From positions 1 through 64,000 of the forward strand of contig NZ_JOGX01000017.1 in the NCBI RefSeq assembly GCF_000719555.1: a DNA stretch of 64,000 bases, read 5' to 3'. The DNA is from Streptomyces sp. NRRL F-5727. GTDB taxonomy: Bacteria > Actinomycetota > Actinomycetes > Streptomycetales > Streptomycetaceae. The notes beneath the pieces are model-generated. The model ran no database searches, was not told the origin of the DNA, and worked only from the letters and a program-made list of their open reading frames with translations. The position numbers were made by a program, and so were the translations under genes. This document shows positions 1-8,857 of this stretch, one piece after another (position 1 is the stretch's first letter; each line of letters opens with the position of its first letter).

Positions 1-529
1 GGGTGGAGGTGAGGGGGAGGGTGGTCTGGACGGGCTTGCCGGAGACGGCCCAGACGGTGTGGTCGTCGGCGTGGAGGCGGACGGTGAGGGTGCGGGCGCC
101 GGGCGGGAGGTGGAACCAGGGGCCGTAGGCGCGGGCGGTCTCGCGGCCATCGACGAGGACGCGGGCGTGGCCGCGGCCGGCGAGGGCCGCGCCGCCGGTG
201 GACTCGGGGGTGAAGCGGAACCTCTCCACGGCGAGGTGGACGTTCCAGCCGCCCTCGGTGTCCGGGAGGAGCTCGGCGCGGACGGAGGGCGCGTCGGCGG
301 CGGGGAGTTCGCGGAGGCGGTGGCCGGACTCGTCGCGCGCCGCGAGCAGGGTGCCGCCGGTGCCGGTGGCCTGCTCGTGGCCGGTGCCGGGCTTGTGGTG
401 GGTGGTGGGGCGGCCGCCGCAGCCGGCGGCCAGGAGCACGGCGGCGGCGACCGCGGCCGCCGTGAGCAGCCGGGCCTGGGTAGGACGGGGCGCGGGGCGG
501 GACGCGGGCCGGGGGTCGGGGCCGGTCAT
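1..529 (-). CDS. Putative secreted lipoprotein (C-terminus cut off by window edge)
   Basis: The ATG at 529 overlaps the stop of the upstream gene (ATGA), so the two are translationally coupled. The N-terminus has a basic, proline-rich stretch, a hydrophobic segment and a lipobox (LLAAGCGG), so the product should be a diacylglyceryl-Cys lipoprotein. A His/Gly-rich linker follows, then a beta-rich region containing RFRFTPE, RVLVDGRE and LPPGARTLTVRLHADD, which resembles small extracellular beta-sandwich domains. No enzymatic motif is visible in the 176 codons present. It probably works with the beta-helix membrane protein encoded immediately upstream. The family is not recognised, and the reading frame has no stop before base 1. 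Confidence 0.8.
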   Translation of the reverse strand, partial: MTGPDPRPASRPAPRPTQARLLTAAAVAAAVLLAAGCGGRPTTHHKPGTGHEQATGTGGTLLAARDESGHRLRELPAADAPSVRAELLPDTEGGWNVHLAVERFRFTPESTGGAALAGRGHARVLVDGRETARAYGPWFHLPPGARTLTVRLHADDHTVWAVSGKPVQTTLPLTST

Positions 530-2589
530 GCGGTGGCCTCTTCCGCGGGCTCGGCGGGGTCGGTGGAGTCGGCCGGGGGTTCGGGGGTGGGGCGGGTGCC
601 GGCGGCGATGACGGCCCACAGGACCCAGACGACGCCGAGGAGGAGGCGGAGCCAGGCGGGGCTGAGGGGGATGCCGGGGATCATCAGGACGGCCTTGTCG
701 AAGGCGTCGAGGAGGGTGAGGAGGCCGAGGGCGACCGTCGTCCAGGCGAAGACGGGGCGGGTGGGGCGCAGGAGGAGGCCGGTGATCGTCCACCAGGCGC
801 CGGTGAGGAGGAGGGCGAGGGCGGGGACGTAGGTCGGGGCGAGGGCGAGGGTGGAGCCGGCGACGTCCAGGGCGAGTCCGGCGAGGCCGGTGAGAAGGGC
901 CGCGGCGGCGAGGCGGCGGCCGCGCAGGCGGCGCCACCAGAGGGCGGTGCCGACGAGGGCGAGGAGGAGGGAGGCGGCGAGGGCGATCTGGACCTCGACG
1001 CGCCGCAGACCGCGGGCGCCGTACCAGTCGCAGCCGGCGGGGAGGCGGCGGGCCTGGACGCTGTAGTCGGCGCAGACGAGGAGTTGGGCGAGTTTGACGG
1101 GTTCGCCGATCAGGCGGGCGGTGGCGCCGGACACCTCGCCGCGGGCGGCGCCGCAGGTGGGCAGGGCGCGAGGGCTGGAGGCGCCGGTGTCGGACTGCCA
1201 GCAGTTCGCGCTGCCCTGGCCGTCCCACCAGACGTCGGTGCGGTTGGGGCGGGAGTTGCCGGCCTTGTCGGTGCCGAGGCGGTTGTTCGCGTAGCGGTTG
1301 TGGTGGGAGGTGTCGGTCTGCTTGGACCAGGCGGATTCGCCGCGGATGAAGGCGGGGACGGCGTTGAGGTAGAAGCCGGTGCGTTCGTGGCCGTAGATCC
1401 AGTTGTTCTCGTAGAGGTTCCAGTTGCCGCCGGCGGTGATGATGCCGGAGCCGGGCGGCATGGAGATCTGGGGGCAGACGACGCCGTTCTCGTAGCCGCG
1501 GTCGGCGGGCGGCTTCGCGCAGGTGCCGTCGGCGACGTGCCGGTAGTAGTCCTCGTTGTTGTCGTGGATCACGTTCCGTTCGAACCGGGCGTGGTTCTGC
1601 GGGAGTCCGGGGTGGCCGGGGAAGGCGGAGTCCATGGAGGCGCCGCCCATGTTGTGGTCGAACTCGTTGTCGTGGACCCAGACGGAGTCCCCGGCGGTGC
1701 CGGAGTAGCCGACCATGTTGTGGTGGCTGCGGCAGCCGGTGATCTCGATGGAGTAGCGGGGGACGTCGTAGCCGCGCCCGTCGTTGATGTTCGAGGCCGA
1801 GCCGGGGTAGATGCCGGAGTCGCCGTTGCCGTAGGACTCGCAGTTCTTGTAGAGGCCGTGGTCGGAGGCGAAGGTGAGGAAGCCGTACTCGTCGTTCCAG
1901 CGGGTCAGGACGTCGTCGATGACGAAGCCGTCGGCGGCGAGGACGTACAGCGAGTTGAAGGTGGTGCGCTGGGCGGTGAAGTTGCGGAAGTAGACGCCGT
2001 CGGACCGGTCGGCGCGGATCGCGTTGAGCTTGGTGTACTTCGCGTCGATGACGACGTCGAGGCGGGACGCGCCGGTGCCCTCGATCTGGAGGTCCTTCTT
2101 GCCGAGGATCGCGACGAGGTTCTGGTTGTGCGGGCACCGGGCCTGCTGCTCGTACGACAGGATCTGGTAACCGAAGGAGGACTTCGGGGCGTCCAGGGAG
2201 GCGCAGGCGCCGGTGGGGGCGGGGAGCGAGGGCTCCTCCTCGTACAGGCCGGGCAGGATCGCGATGGTCATGCCGGGCCTGTCGACGGCGTCGACGGCCT
2301 GCTGGAGGTGGCGGAAGCCGGAGCGGCCGCAGCGGGCGAAGAGCTCCAGGTTGCGGGCCTTGAGGGCGGCCGGGAAGGCGGCGATCCGGCGGTCGAAGTC
2401 GGCCCGGTCCGTCTTGCAGACGAGGAGGTCCGGCTCGCCCGTGCGGAGTTCCGGCACGCTGCCGGAGCCGTCGGGGAAGGTGACGGGCCGCTCCTCGTGC
2501 GCCTGGGCGCCGGGGGCGGTGAGCAGGGCCGCGGCGAGCACCGCGAGCACGACCGAGAGCACGGAGAAGAGCCTTCTGGTCCACGACAT
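526..2589 (-). CDS. Secreted right-handed beta-helix protein with C-terminal membrane domain
   Basis: This 687-residue protein begins with a clear signal sequence (MSWTRRLFSVLSVVLAVLAA...AQA). The frame is open upstream to 2796, but the signal peptide fixes the start at 2589. Residues of about 70-480 are rich in Asn/Asp/Gly turns and HN-type repeats (RNFTAQRTTFNSLYVL, ENNWIYGHERTGFYL), as in NosD/pectate-lyase-like parallel beta-helices. From about residue 530 the chain turns strongly hydrophobic with about five predicted membrane spans and ends in a Pro/Glu-rich cytoplasmic tail. A beta-helix fused to a multi-span anchor is unusual; the substrate, probably a surface polysaccharide, is inferred only. 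It is coupled to the lipoprotein gene by an ATGA overlap. Confidence 0.85.
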   Translation of the reverse strand: MSWTRRLFSVLSVVLAVLAAALLTAPGAQAHEERPVTFPDGSGSVPELRTGEPDLLVCKTDRADFDRRIAAFPAALKARNLELFARCGRSGFRHLQQAVDAVDRPGMTIAILPGLYEEEPSLPAPTGACASLDAPKSSFGYQILSYEQQARCPHNQNLVAILGKKDLQIEGTGASRLDVVIDAKYTKLNAIRADRSDGVYFRNFTAQRTTFNSLYVLAADGFVIDDVLTRWNDEYGFLTFASDHGLYKNCESYGNGDSGIYPGSASNINDGRGYDVPRYSIEITGCRSHHNMVGYSGTAGDSVWVHDNEFDHNMGGASMDSAFPGHPGLPQNHARFERNVIHDNNEDYYRHVADGTCAKPPADRGYENGVVCPQISMPPGSGIITAGGNWNLYENNWIYGHERTGFYLNAVPAFIRGESAWSKQTDTSHHNRYANNRLGTDKAGNSRPNRTDVWWDGQGSANCWQSDTGASSPRALPTCGAARGEVSGATARLIGEPVKLAQLLVCADYSVQARRLPAGCDWYGARGLRRVEVQIALAASLLLALVGTALWWRRLRGRRLAAAALLTGLAGLALDVAGSTLALAPTYVPALALLLTGAWWTITGLLLRPTRPVFAWTTVALGLLTLLDAFDKAVLMIPGIPLSPAWLRLLLGVVWVLWAVIAAGTRPTPEPPADSTDPAEPAEEATA

Positions 2590-2680
2590 GGCCGCGAGAG
2601 TAGAGCATTGTTCATCTTTTTGACCCCGCCGTGCACGCAGGGATCGAGGACCGGCCGCACGGGCCCGCCGGTCCGCCCCG

Positions 2681-2709
2681 TTGACGGGAGCGGCGCGGAA
2701 TCCTACGGT
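2681..2709 (+). promoter_or_regulatory. Probable hmgA promoter
   Basis: A TTGACG box at 2681-2686 and a TACGGT box at 2704-2709 are separated by 17 bp, a good match to a Streptomyces housekeeping promoter, and would give a leader of about 40 nt for hmgA. Direct repeats GGAATCC at 2698-2704 and 2718-2724 flank the -10 box and could be a regulator site. This rests on the sequence pattern only. Confidence 0.6.
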
Positions 2710-2755
2710 CATCCATAGGAATCCTTTCAGGACCAGCGCAGGACAGGAGCGGGCG

Positions 2756-4069
2756 ATGACGACCGAGCAGGCCAGGAAGACGGCCGAGGCGCTCACCTAC
2801 AGCACCGGATTCGGCAACGAGCACGGCTCGGAGGCGCTCCCCGGCGCCCTGCCGGAGGGCCGCAACTCGCCGCAGCGCGCCCCGCTCGGGCTCTACGCCG
2901 AGCAGCTCAGCGGCAGCGCGTTCACCGAGCCGCGGGCGCACAACCGCCGCTCGTGGCTGTACCGGATCCGCCCGTCGGCGGCCCACCCGCCGTTCGTCCG
3001 GACGGACAACGGCGCCGTCCGCACCGCGCCCTTCGCGGAGACCGTCGCCGACCCCAACCGGCTGCGCTGGAACCCGCTGCCGGAACCGGCGCCGGGCACC
3101 GACTGGCTGGCCGGCCTGTGGACCCTCGGCGGCAACGGCGACGCGACCCAGCGCACCGGCATGGCCGTGCACCTGTACCACGCCAACGCCTCCATGGAGC
3201 GGGTCTTCGGCGACTCCGACGGCGAGCTGCTGATCGTCCCCGAGCGCGGCGGCCTCCTGCTCCGCACCGAGCTGGGCCTGCTCGCCGCCCGCCCCGGCGA
3301 GGTGGCGCTGATCCCGCGCGGGGTCCGCTTCCGCGTCGAGCTCCTGGACGACACCGCGCGCGGCTACGTCTGCGAGAACTACGGCGCCCCGTTCCAGCTC
3401 CCCGACCTCGGCCCGATCGGCGCCAACGGCCTGGCGAACGCGCGGGACTTCCGGGCCCCCGTCGCCGCCTACGAGGACGTCGAGGGCCCGGTCGAGGTGG
3501 TCAACAAGTTCTGCGGCAACCTCTGGACGGCGACGTACGGCCACTCGCCGCTCGACGTCGTCGCCTGGCACGGCAACCACACCCCGTACGTCTACGACCT
3601 GCGCCGCTTCAACGTCATCGGGACGATCTCCTACGACCACCCCGACCCGTCCATCTTCACCGTCCTCACCTCGCCGTCCGACACCCCCGGCCTGGCCGGC
3701 GTCGACTTCGTCGTCTTCGCCCCGCGCTGGCTGGTCGGCGAGGACACCTTCCGGCCGCCGTACTTCCACCGGAACGTGATGAGCGAGTACATGGGCCTGA
3801 TCGAGGGCGCGTACGACGCCAAGGCGGAGGGCTTCGTGCCCGGCGGCGGCTCGCTGCACAACATGATGTCCGCGCACGGCCCCGACCGGGAGACCTTCGA
3901 CAGGGCGAGCGCGGCCGAGCTGAAGCCGCAGAAGATCGACGACGGCCTGGCCTTCATGTTCGAGACCCGCTGGCCGGTGACGGCGACCGCGCAGGCGGCC
4001 GGGGCCGACCACCTGCAGCGGGGTTACGACGACGTGTGGCAGGGTCTGGAGCGTCATTTCCGGCCGTAG
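2756..4069 (+). CDS. hmgA: Homogentisate 1,2-dioxygenase
   Basis: This Fe(II) enzyme opens the ring of homogentisate to maleylacetoacetate in tyrosine and phenylalanine degradation. The 437-residue product has the usual length and the family N-terminus ([16 protein letters not shown]). The iron ligands known from human HGO are present: His338 and Glu344 in [12 protein letters not shown], and His374 in MMSAHGPD. The ATG at 2756 is preceded by CAGGAGC; the frame is open to 2681, but that extension overlaps the promoter. A GntR/UTRA regulator follows 45 bp downstream on the same strand and may respond to an aromatic intermediate. Losing this enzyme normally produces the brown homogentisate pigment. 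Confidence 0.96.
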   Translation: MTTEQARKTAEALTYSTGFGNEHGSEALPGALPEGRNSPQRAPLGLYAEQLSGSAFTEPRAHNRRSWLYRIRPSAAHPPFVRTDNGAVRTAPFAETVADPNRLRWNPLPEPAPGTDWLAGLWTLGGNGDATQRTGMAVHLYHANASMERVFGDSDGELLIVPERGGLLLRTELGLLAARPGEVALIPRGVRFRVELLDDTARGYVCENYGAPFQLPDLGPIGANGLANARDFRAPVAAYEDVEGPVEVVNKFCGNLWTATYGHSPLDVVAWHGNHTPYVYDLRRFNVIGTISYDHPDPSIFTVLTSPSDTPGLAGVDFVVFAPRWLVGEDTFRPPYFHRNVMSEYMGLIEGAYDAKAEGFVPGGGSLHNMMSAHGPDRETFDRASAAELKPQKIDDGLAFMFETRWPVTATAQAAGADHLQRGYDDVWQGLERHFRP

Positions 4070-4114
4070 AGTCCTGCCTCAGCCGCCCCACCCCGTCGTC
4101 GTACGGAGAACGCC

Positions 4115-4864
4115 GTGACCGCCTTCGCTCCCGACTCGCTGGTCCTGAACCGCAAGCTCCCGCTGTGGTACCAGGTCTCGCAGTCCCTGCGCGCCTCCAT
4201 ACTGGGGCGCACGCCCGACGCCTCGCTGCGGCTGCCCACCGAGGAGCAGCTCGCCGCGCACTACGGCGTCAGCGTGCTGACCATGCGGCAGGCGCTGAAG
4301 GAGCTGGAGGAGGAGGGGCTGATCAGCCGGCACCGGCGGCGCGGCACCTTCATCGAGCCGGGCGCCCGGCGCTCCACCCCGCGCCGGCTGCTCGGCTCGA
4401 TCGACGCGATCGTGGCCCAGCAGTCCGGCGAGCGGACCACGGTCCTCGGCCACGGCCCGGAGCCGGTGCCCGGTGAGCTAGCCGAGCACTTCCCGGACCT
4501 GGCCGAGGTCGCCACCTACCGCCGGCTGCGCCGCGACGGCGAGAGCGGCGAGCCGACGAACTGGGCGGAGAACGCGGTCCGGCCGGAGTTCGCCGCCGCC
4601 ATCGACCCGGCGGACCTGGAGCGCTGGCCGATGACGAAGGTGCTCCGGGACGTCGTCGGGGTACGGATCAGCCGGATCACCGACACCGTCGAGGCGCGCC
4701 TCGCCGACCCGGAGACGGCGGAGCTCCTCGAAGTCCCGCTGCTCTCCCCGATCCTGCACTACACCGGCGTCACCTACGACGAGGACGGGCGCGTCGTCGA
4801 CGTGGCCCGCATCCGCTACCGGGGCGACCGCTTCTCCTTCACGGTGACGGTCGAGGCGCACTGA
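4115..4864 (+). CDS. GntR family regulator, HutC/UTRA type
   Basis: Start is GTG, with GGAGAA 8 bases upstream. The first 75 or so residues form a GntR winged helix (LPTEEQLAAHYGVSVLTMRQAL, then GLISRHRRRGTFIEPG). The rest is a UTRA ligand-binding domain ending in VVDVARIRYRGDRFSFTVTVE, the usual UTRA close. Length (249 residues) is typical. UTRA regulators sense small metabolites such as urocanate or sugar phosphates. Lying just behind hmgA on the same strand, this one is a plausible regulator of aromatic amino-acid catabolism, but no operator was identified, so its target is inference. Confidence 0.9.
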   Translation: MTAFAPDSLVLNRKLPLWYQVSQSLRASILGRTPDASLRLPTEEQLAAHYGVSVLTMRQALKELEEEGLISRHRRRGTFIEPGARRSTPRRLLGSIDAIVAQQSGERTTVLGHGPEPVPGELAEHFPDLAEVATYRRLRRDGESGEPTNWAENAVRPEFAAAIDPADLERWPMTKVLRDVVGVRISRITDTVEARLADPETAELLEVPLLSPILHYTGVTYDEDGRVVDVARIRYRGDRFSFTVTVEAH

Positions 4865-4884
4865 CGCGTCCGTTCCGCGCTCGT

Positions 4885-4890
4885 TAGCAT
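4885..4890 (+). promoter_or_regulatory. -10 box (TAGCAT) of a leaderless promoter
   Basis: TAGCAT lies 7 bases before the GTG at 4898. This is the spacing of leaderless transcripts in Streptomyces and favours GTG 4898 over the in-frame ATG at 4889, which overlaps the box. Confidence 0.55.
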
Positions 4891-4897
4891 GCGGGGC

Positions 4898-6115
4898 GTG
4901 ACAGAGGCTTCGCGGCGGCAGGCATCCCCACCGGAGGACGACACGCCCCTGCTCGACGAGCTGATGCCGTGGTCGGTGGCCCCGCTGCGGTTCGGGCGGG
5001 CGTGGATCGTGGCGCCCGACGTCCGCACGCTGCGCGGGCGGTGGGACCGGCTGGTGGCGGCGGAGGGCGGCGAGCGGGAGGCGCTGTTCCGGCCGAGCCG
5101 GGCGCGCACGACGGGCACGGCGGTGGCGGCGCTGCCGGGGCAGCGGACCGGGACCGGGCGGTTCGCCCGCGAGACCGGGCCCTGTCCCGAGCCGGTCCGG
5201 GTGCTGTCCGGGCCGTTCGACGAGGAGTGGCTGCTCCCCGACCACCGGCTGATCGACACCGCCCGTCCCGAGCTGTGGCGGGTGGCGGGCGGCCCGCAGC
5301 TCTTCGCGGTGGAGCAGGGGTACGTGCCGGGGGCGGCCGGGCCTCCGCTGGTGGTGACCGGCGCGCTGCCGGAGGGGCGGTCCCCCGCGGGCCGCCCGGG
5401 CCGGATCCGGCCGCTCTTCCGGCGCCCCGGCGGCGCGGAGCCGAACCTGGTGCCGGGGCTGCCCGGCTTCCTGCGGGAGCGGTACGGGGCGGTGGAGCCG
5501 GTCCAGTGGCTGGCCTGGGTCGTCGCGGCGGCGGTCCCCTCCCCCGCCGGGTGCCGGGTGCCGCTGCCGGCGGACCCGGAGGTGTGGGCGGCGGGGGTGG
5601 CGCTCGGGCGGGAGCTGCTCGACGTCCAGCTGCGGGGCGCGCTGAGCGGGACGCGGCCACGGCTGCCGGGCGGGCGCCGGCCCTATGTGCGGGCGGCGGT
5701 CCCGGCGCGCCCGGAGGCGCTGGCGTACGACCCCGTCGACGAGGTGCTGAGCGTCGGCGAGGGCCGGATCTCCCCAGTGCCGGAGGCGGCCTGGGAGTAC
5801 CGGGCCGGCGGGGTGCGGGTCCTGGAACGGTGGTTCGCCCGCCGGACCGCTCCGGCCGAGCCGGGCTCGCTGGAGGCGATCGGCCCGGCGGCCTGGCCGC
5901 AGGAGTGGACCTCCGAACTGCTCGACCTGGTCACGGTGCTCGCGCTGCTCGGCGGACGGGAGGCGGAGCGCGCCCCGTTCACGGCGGCCGGCGGACCGGG
6001 CCGGTCGGCGCTGCGCGCGGCGGGCGTGCTGCCGGTCCCGGACCGGGCGCGCCGCCCGGCCTCGGTCCTGGACCATCAGGAGGAGGGCCCGGAGGGCCAG
6101 TTCATGCTGGTGTGA
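4898..6115 (+). CDS. Orphan Type ISP restriction-modification C-terminal (specificity) domain protein
   Basis: Type ISP enzymes are single-chain restriction enzymes; the C-terminal part recognises DNA. This 405-residue protein matches only that part: AWEYRAGGVRVLERWFARRT and EWTSELLDLVTVLALLGGREAE correspond to the characteristic Y-x-V-GG-x-x-VL-x-x-W block and the terminal helix. There is no nuclease, helicase or N6-adenine methyltransferase motif (no NPPY) and no partner gene nearby, so restriction activity is not expected. Similar free-standing proteins, often labelled DNA methyltransferase, occur in Streptomyces as far as I recall. Its present function is unknown. Confidence 0.7.
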   Translation: MTEASRRQASPPEDDTPLLDELMPWSVAPLRFGRAWIVAPDVRTLRGRWDRLVAAEGGEREALFRPSRARTTGTAVAALPGQRTGTGRFARETGPCPEPVRVLSGPFDEEWLLPDHRLIDTARPELWRVAGGPQLFAVEQGYVPGAAGPPLVVTGALPEGRSPAGRPGRIRPLFRRPGGAEPNLVPGLPGFLRERYGAVEPVQWLAWVVAAAVPSPAGCRVPLPADPEVWAAGVALGRELLDVQLRGALSGTRPRLPGGRRPYVRAAVPARPEALAYDPVDEVLSVGEGRISPVPEAAWEYRAGGVRVLERWFARRTAPAEPGSLEAIGPAAWPQEWTSELLDLVTVLALLGGREAERAPFTAAGGPGRSALRAAGVLPVPDRARRPASVLDHQEEGPEGQFMLV

Positions 6116-6143
6116 CGGCCCTTCGGCGATCACCCCACGACGG

Positions 6144-6299
6144 GTCACCGGGCCTCCCCACGGCGGGTCACCCTCGGCGGGTCCTCCCACGGCGGTCACC
6201 CTCGGCGGGCCCTCCCACGGCGGTCACCCACAGCGGGCCCTCCCACGGCGGTCACCCACAGCGGGTCACCCTCGGCGAGTCCTCCCACGGCGGGTCACC
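6144..6299. repeat. Tandem repeat with 28-29 bp period in the convergent spacer
   Basis: GTCACC recurs at 6144, 6167, 6195, 6223, 6251, 6265 and 6294, giving steps of 23, 28, 28, 28, 14 and 29. The units share GGTCACC, CAGC or CGGCG, then CCTCCCACGGC. The last unit contains the TetR stop codon (6295-6297), so the array overlaps the 3' end of that gene. Confidence 0.85.
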
Positions 6300-7023
6300 C
6301 CTCGGCCGGTCCCGCCGTCGCGAAGGAGTCGAGCAGCCGCGCGATCGTCATCGCGAAGATCTCGTCCGGGTCGACGGGCGCGGCCGATTCCGCGAGCAGC
6401 GCGGCGAGGTGCGGGTACCGTCCCGTCGCCACCTGGCTCCTGAGGTAGGCGCCGCGCACGGCCTGTTCCTCCTCCTCGGACCAGGGCAGGCCGCGGGCGC
6501 GTTCGGCGATGGCCTGCTCGTTGCGGACGGTCGCCATGACGGTGCCGTTGACCATCGCGATGAGCTGCATCTTGAGGCCGGCGGGCACGTCGAGCGGGGC
6601 GAGGCAGCCGAGGCACCACTCCAGATAGCGCAGGGCGTTCGGGCTGAAGCCGTAGGCGGTGGTCATGACCCGGGTGAGCCAGGGGTGCCGGTACATGATC
6701 GCGCGGGTCTGGCCGGCCAGCTCGGTCATGTCGGCCCGCCAGTCGCCGCTGGGCCGCTCCGGGAACGTGTACTCGGCGCCGGCCGCGTCGACCATCAGCT
6801 CGTAGAGGTCCTCCTTGCGGGGGACGTAGTTGTAGAGCGACATGGTGCCGCAGCCGAGGTCGGCGGCGATCCGCCGCATGGAGACCGCGTCGATGCCGTC
6901 GGCGTCGGCGATGCGGACGGCGGCGTCGACCACGTCCTGCCTGCTGAAGGCGGGCTTGGGGCCGCGGCCCGCGCGCTCGGGGCGCGCCCAGATCACTTCG
7001 GGTTCGGCCGCTCGGCCCGCCAT
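6295..7023 (-). CDS. TetR family repressor of the adjacent exporter
   Basis: The 242-residue protein has a TetR helix-turn-helix near residues 25-70 (SRQDVVDAAVRIADADGIDAVSMRRIAADLGCGTMSLYNYV), with a TetR-type all-alpha C-terminal ligand domain. Start is ATG 7023, preceded by GAGGTG; the open frame upstream runs through operator DNA and is not used. It is transcribed away from the ABC exporter genes at 7085-8796, and two near-identical palindromes sit in and just after the gap. By analogy with TetR/TetA pairs it should repress itself and the exporter until a drug-like ligand binds. Its last codons lie inside a tandem repeat, so the extreme C-terminus may vary between strains. Confidence 0.9.
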   Translation of the reverse strand: MAGRAAEPEVIWARPERAGRGPKPAFSRQDVVDAAVRIADADGIDAVSMRRIAADLGCGTMSLYNYVPRKEDLYELMVDAAGAEYTFPERPSGDWRADMTELAGQTRAIMYRHPWLTRVMTTAYGFSPNALRYLEWCLGCLAPLDVPAGLKMQLIAMVNGTVMATVRNEQAIAERARGLPWSEEEEQAVRGAYLRSQVATGRYPHLAALLAESAAPVDPDEIFAMTIARLLDSFATAGPAEG

Positions 7024-7049
7024 CACATCACCTCGCCCACCATCGTAGT

Positions 7050-7066
7050 TACGTACACCGTACGTA
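7050..7066. promoter_or_regulatory. TetR operator 1
   Basis: TACGTACACCGTACGTA is a 17-bp near-perfect palindrome between the divergent TetR and ABC genes. It overlaps the expected -35 region of the exporter promoter. A second copy lies at 7093-7109, centre to centre 43 bp away (about four helical turns). Confidence 0.75.
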
Positions 7067-7072
7067 GTGCGG

Positions 7073-7078
7073 TACGGT
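7073..7078 (+). promoter_or_regulatory. -10 box (TACGGT) for the exporter operon
   Basis: TACGGT is 6 bases before ATG 7085, indicating a leaderless transcript. It lies between the two TetR operators, so repressor on either site would block it. Confidence 0.55.
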
Positions 7079-7084
7079 CTCCGC

Positions 7085-8019
<935 letters not shown>

Positions 8020-8023
<4 letters not shown>

Positions 8024-8796
8024 ACGCCCTGGCCCTCGAAGGCGCCGCCCTGGTCGGCCGCAACCTCCGGCGGATCCGGCACGCCCCCGCCATCACCGTG
8101 ATGACCCAGACGATGCCGATCGTCTTCCTGCTCTTCTTCGGGTACGTCCTCGGCGGCGCCCTCGCCATGCCCGGCGCCGAGTACCGCTCCTTCCTCGTGC
8201 CCGGGCTGCTGGTCGCGACCGCCGCCGGCGGACTGATGACCGGCATGTTCCAGGCCGCCCAGGACACCCACCGGGGCGTCACGGACCGCTTCCTGACCCT
8301 CCCGGTCGGACGCGCCGCCGTGCCGCTCGGGCAGGCCGTCGCCGACCTCCTCGTCTGCGCCGTCGGCACGGTCCCGATGGTCCTCGTCGGGCTCGCCATG
8401 GGCTGGCGGATCGAGGGGGGCGCGCCGGCGGCGCTGGGCGCCTTCGGCCTGCTGCTGCTCTTCCGCTTCGCGACGACCTGGGCGGGGATCCTGCTCGGCC
8501 TCGCCTCCGAGAGCGAGGAGGCGGCCGGGCAGCTCGGCAGCGCCACCTTCATGCTGCCGCTGCTCTCGAACGCGTACATCCCGACCGACGGCATGCCGGG
8601 CTGGCTGCGCACGGTCGCCGAGTGGAACCCGATCTCCGCCGTCACCACCGCCGTCCGCGCGCTCTTCGGCAACGCCCCCGTGCCGGACGGCGCCGCCTGG
8701 CCGGTGGCCCACCCGGTGGCGGGCTCGCTGCTGTGGTCCCTCGGCCTGATCGCGGTCCTCGCGCCGCTCGCCGTCCGCCGGTACGGACGCCGCTGA
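8020..8796 (+). CDS. ABC-2 type exporter permease, DrrB type
   Basis: The 258-residue membrane protein starts with a GTG that overlaps the ATPase stop (GTGA), so the pair is coupled. It has about six hydrophobic spans and the ABC-2 permease landmarks: FLVPGLLVATAAGG, a central ESEEAAGQLG stretch and the terminal NPISAVTTAVRALF motif. With the upstream ATPase it should form a two-subunit drug or lipid exporter in the plasma membrane, repressed by the divergent TetR protein. No terminator is visible after it; the next gene has its own -10-like box. Confidence 0.92.
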
Positions 8797-8857
8797 ACCG
8801 GCGGTGTGAGCGGGCTCCTGATGACAGGGCCCGGCCGGGCGCGGTAGGCAGGCGGGC

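Noticed and set aside
1084..2718. 544-codon plus-strand frame opposite the beta-helix gene
   Set aside because: Same kind of antisense shadow; Val/Gly/Ala-rich without motifs.
4898..6115. Active restriction-modification system
   Set aside because: No methyltransferase, nuclease or helicase motifs are present, and no partner gene lies within reach.
6144..6299. CRISPR array
   Set aside because: The 28-bp units follow each other directly with no unique spacers and no cas genes nearby.
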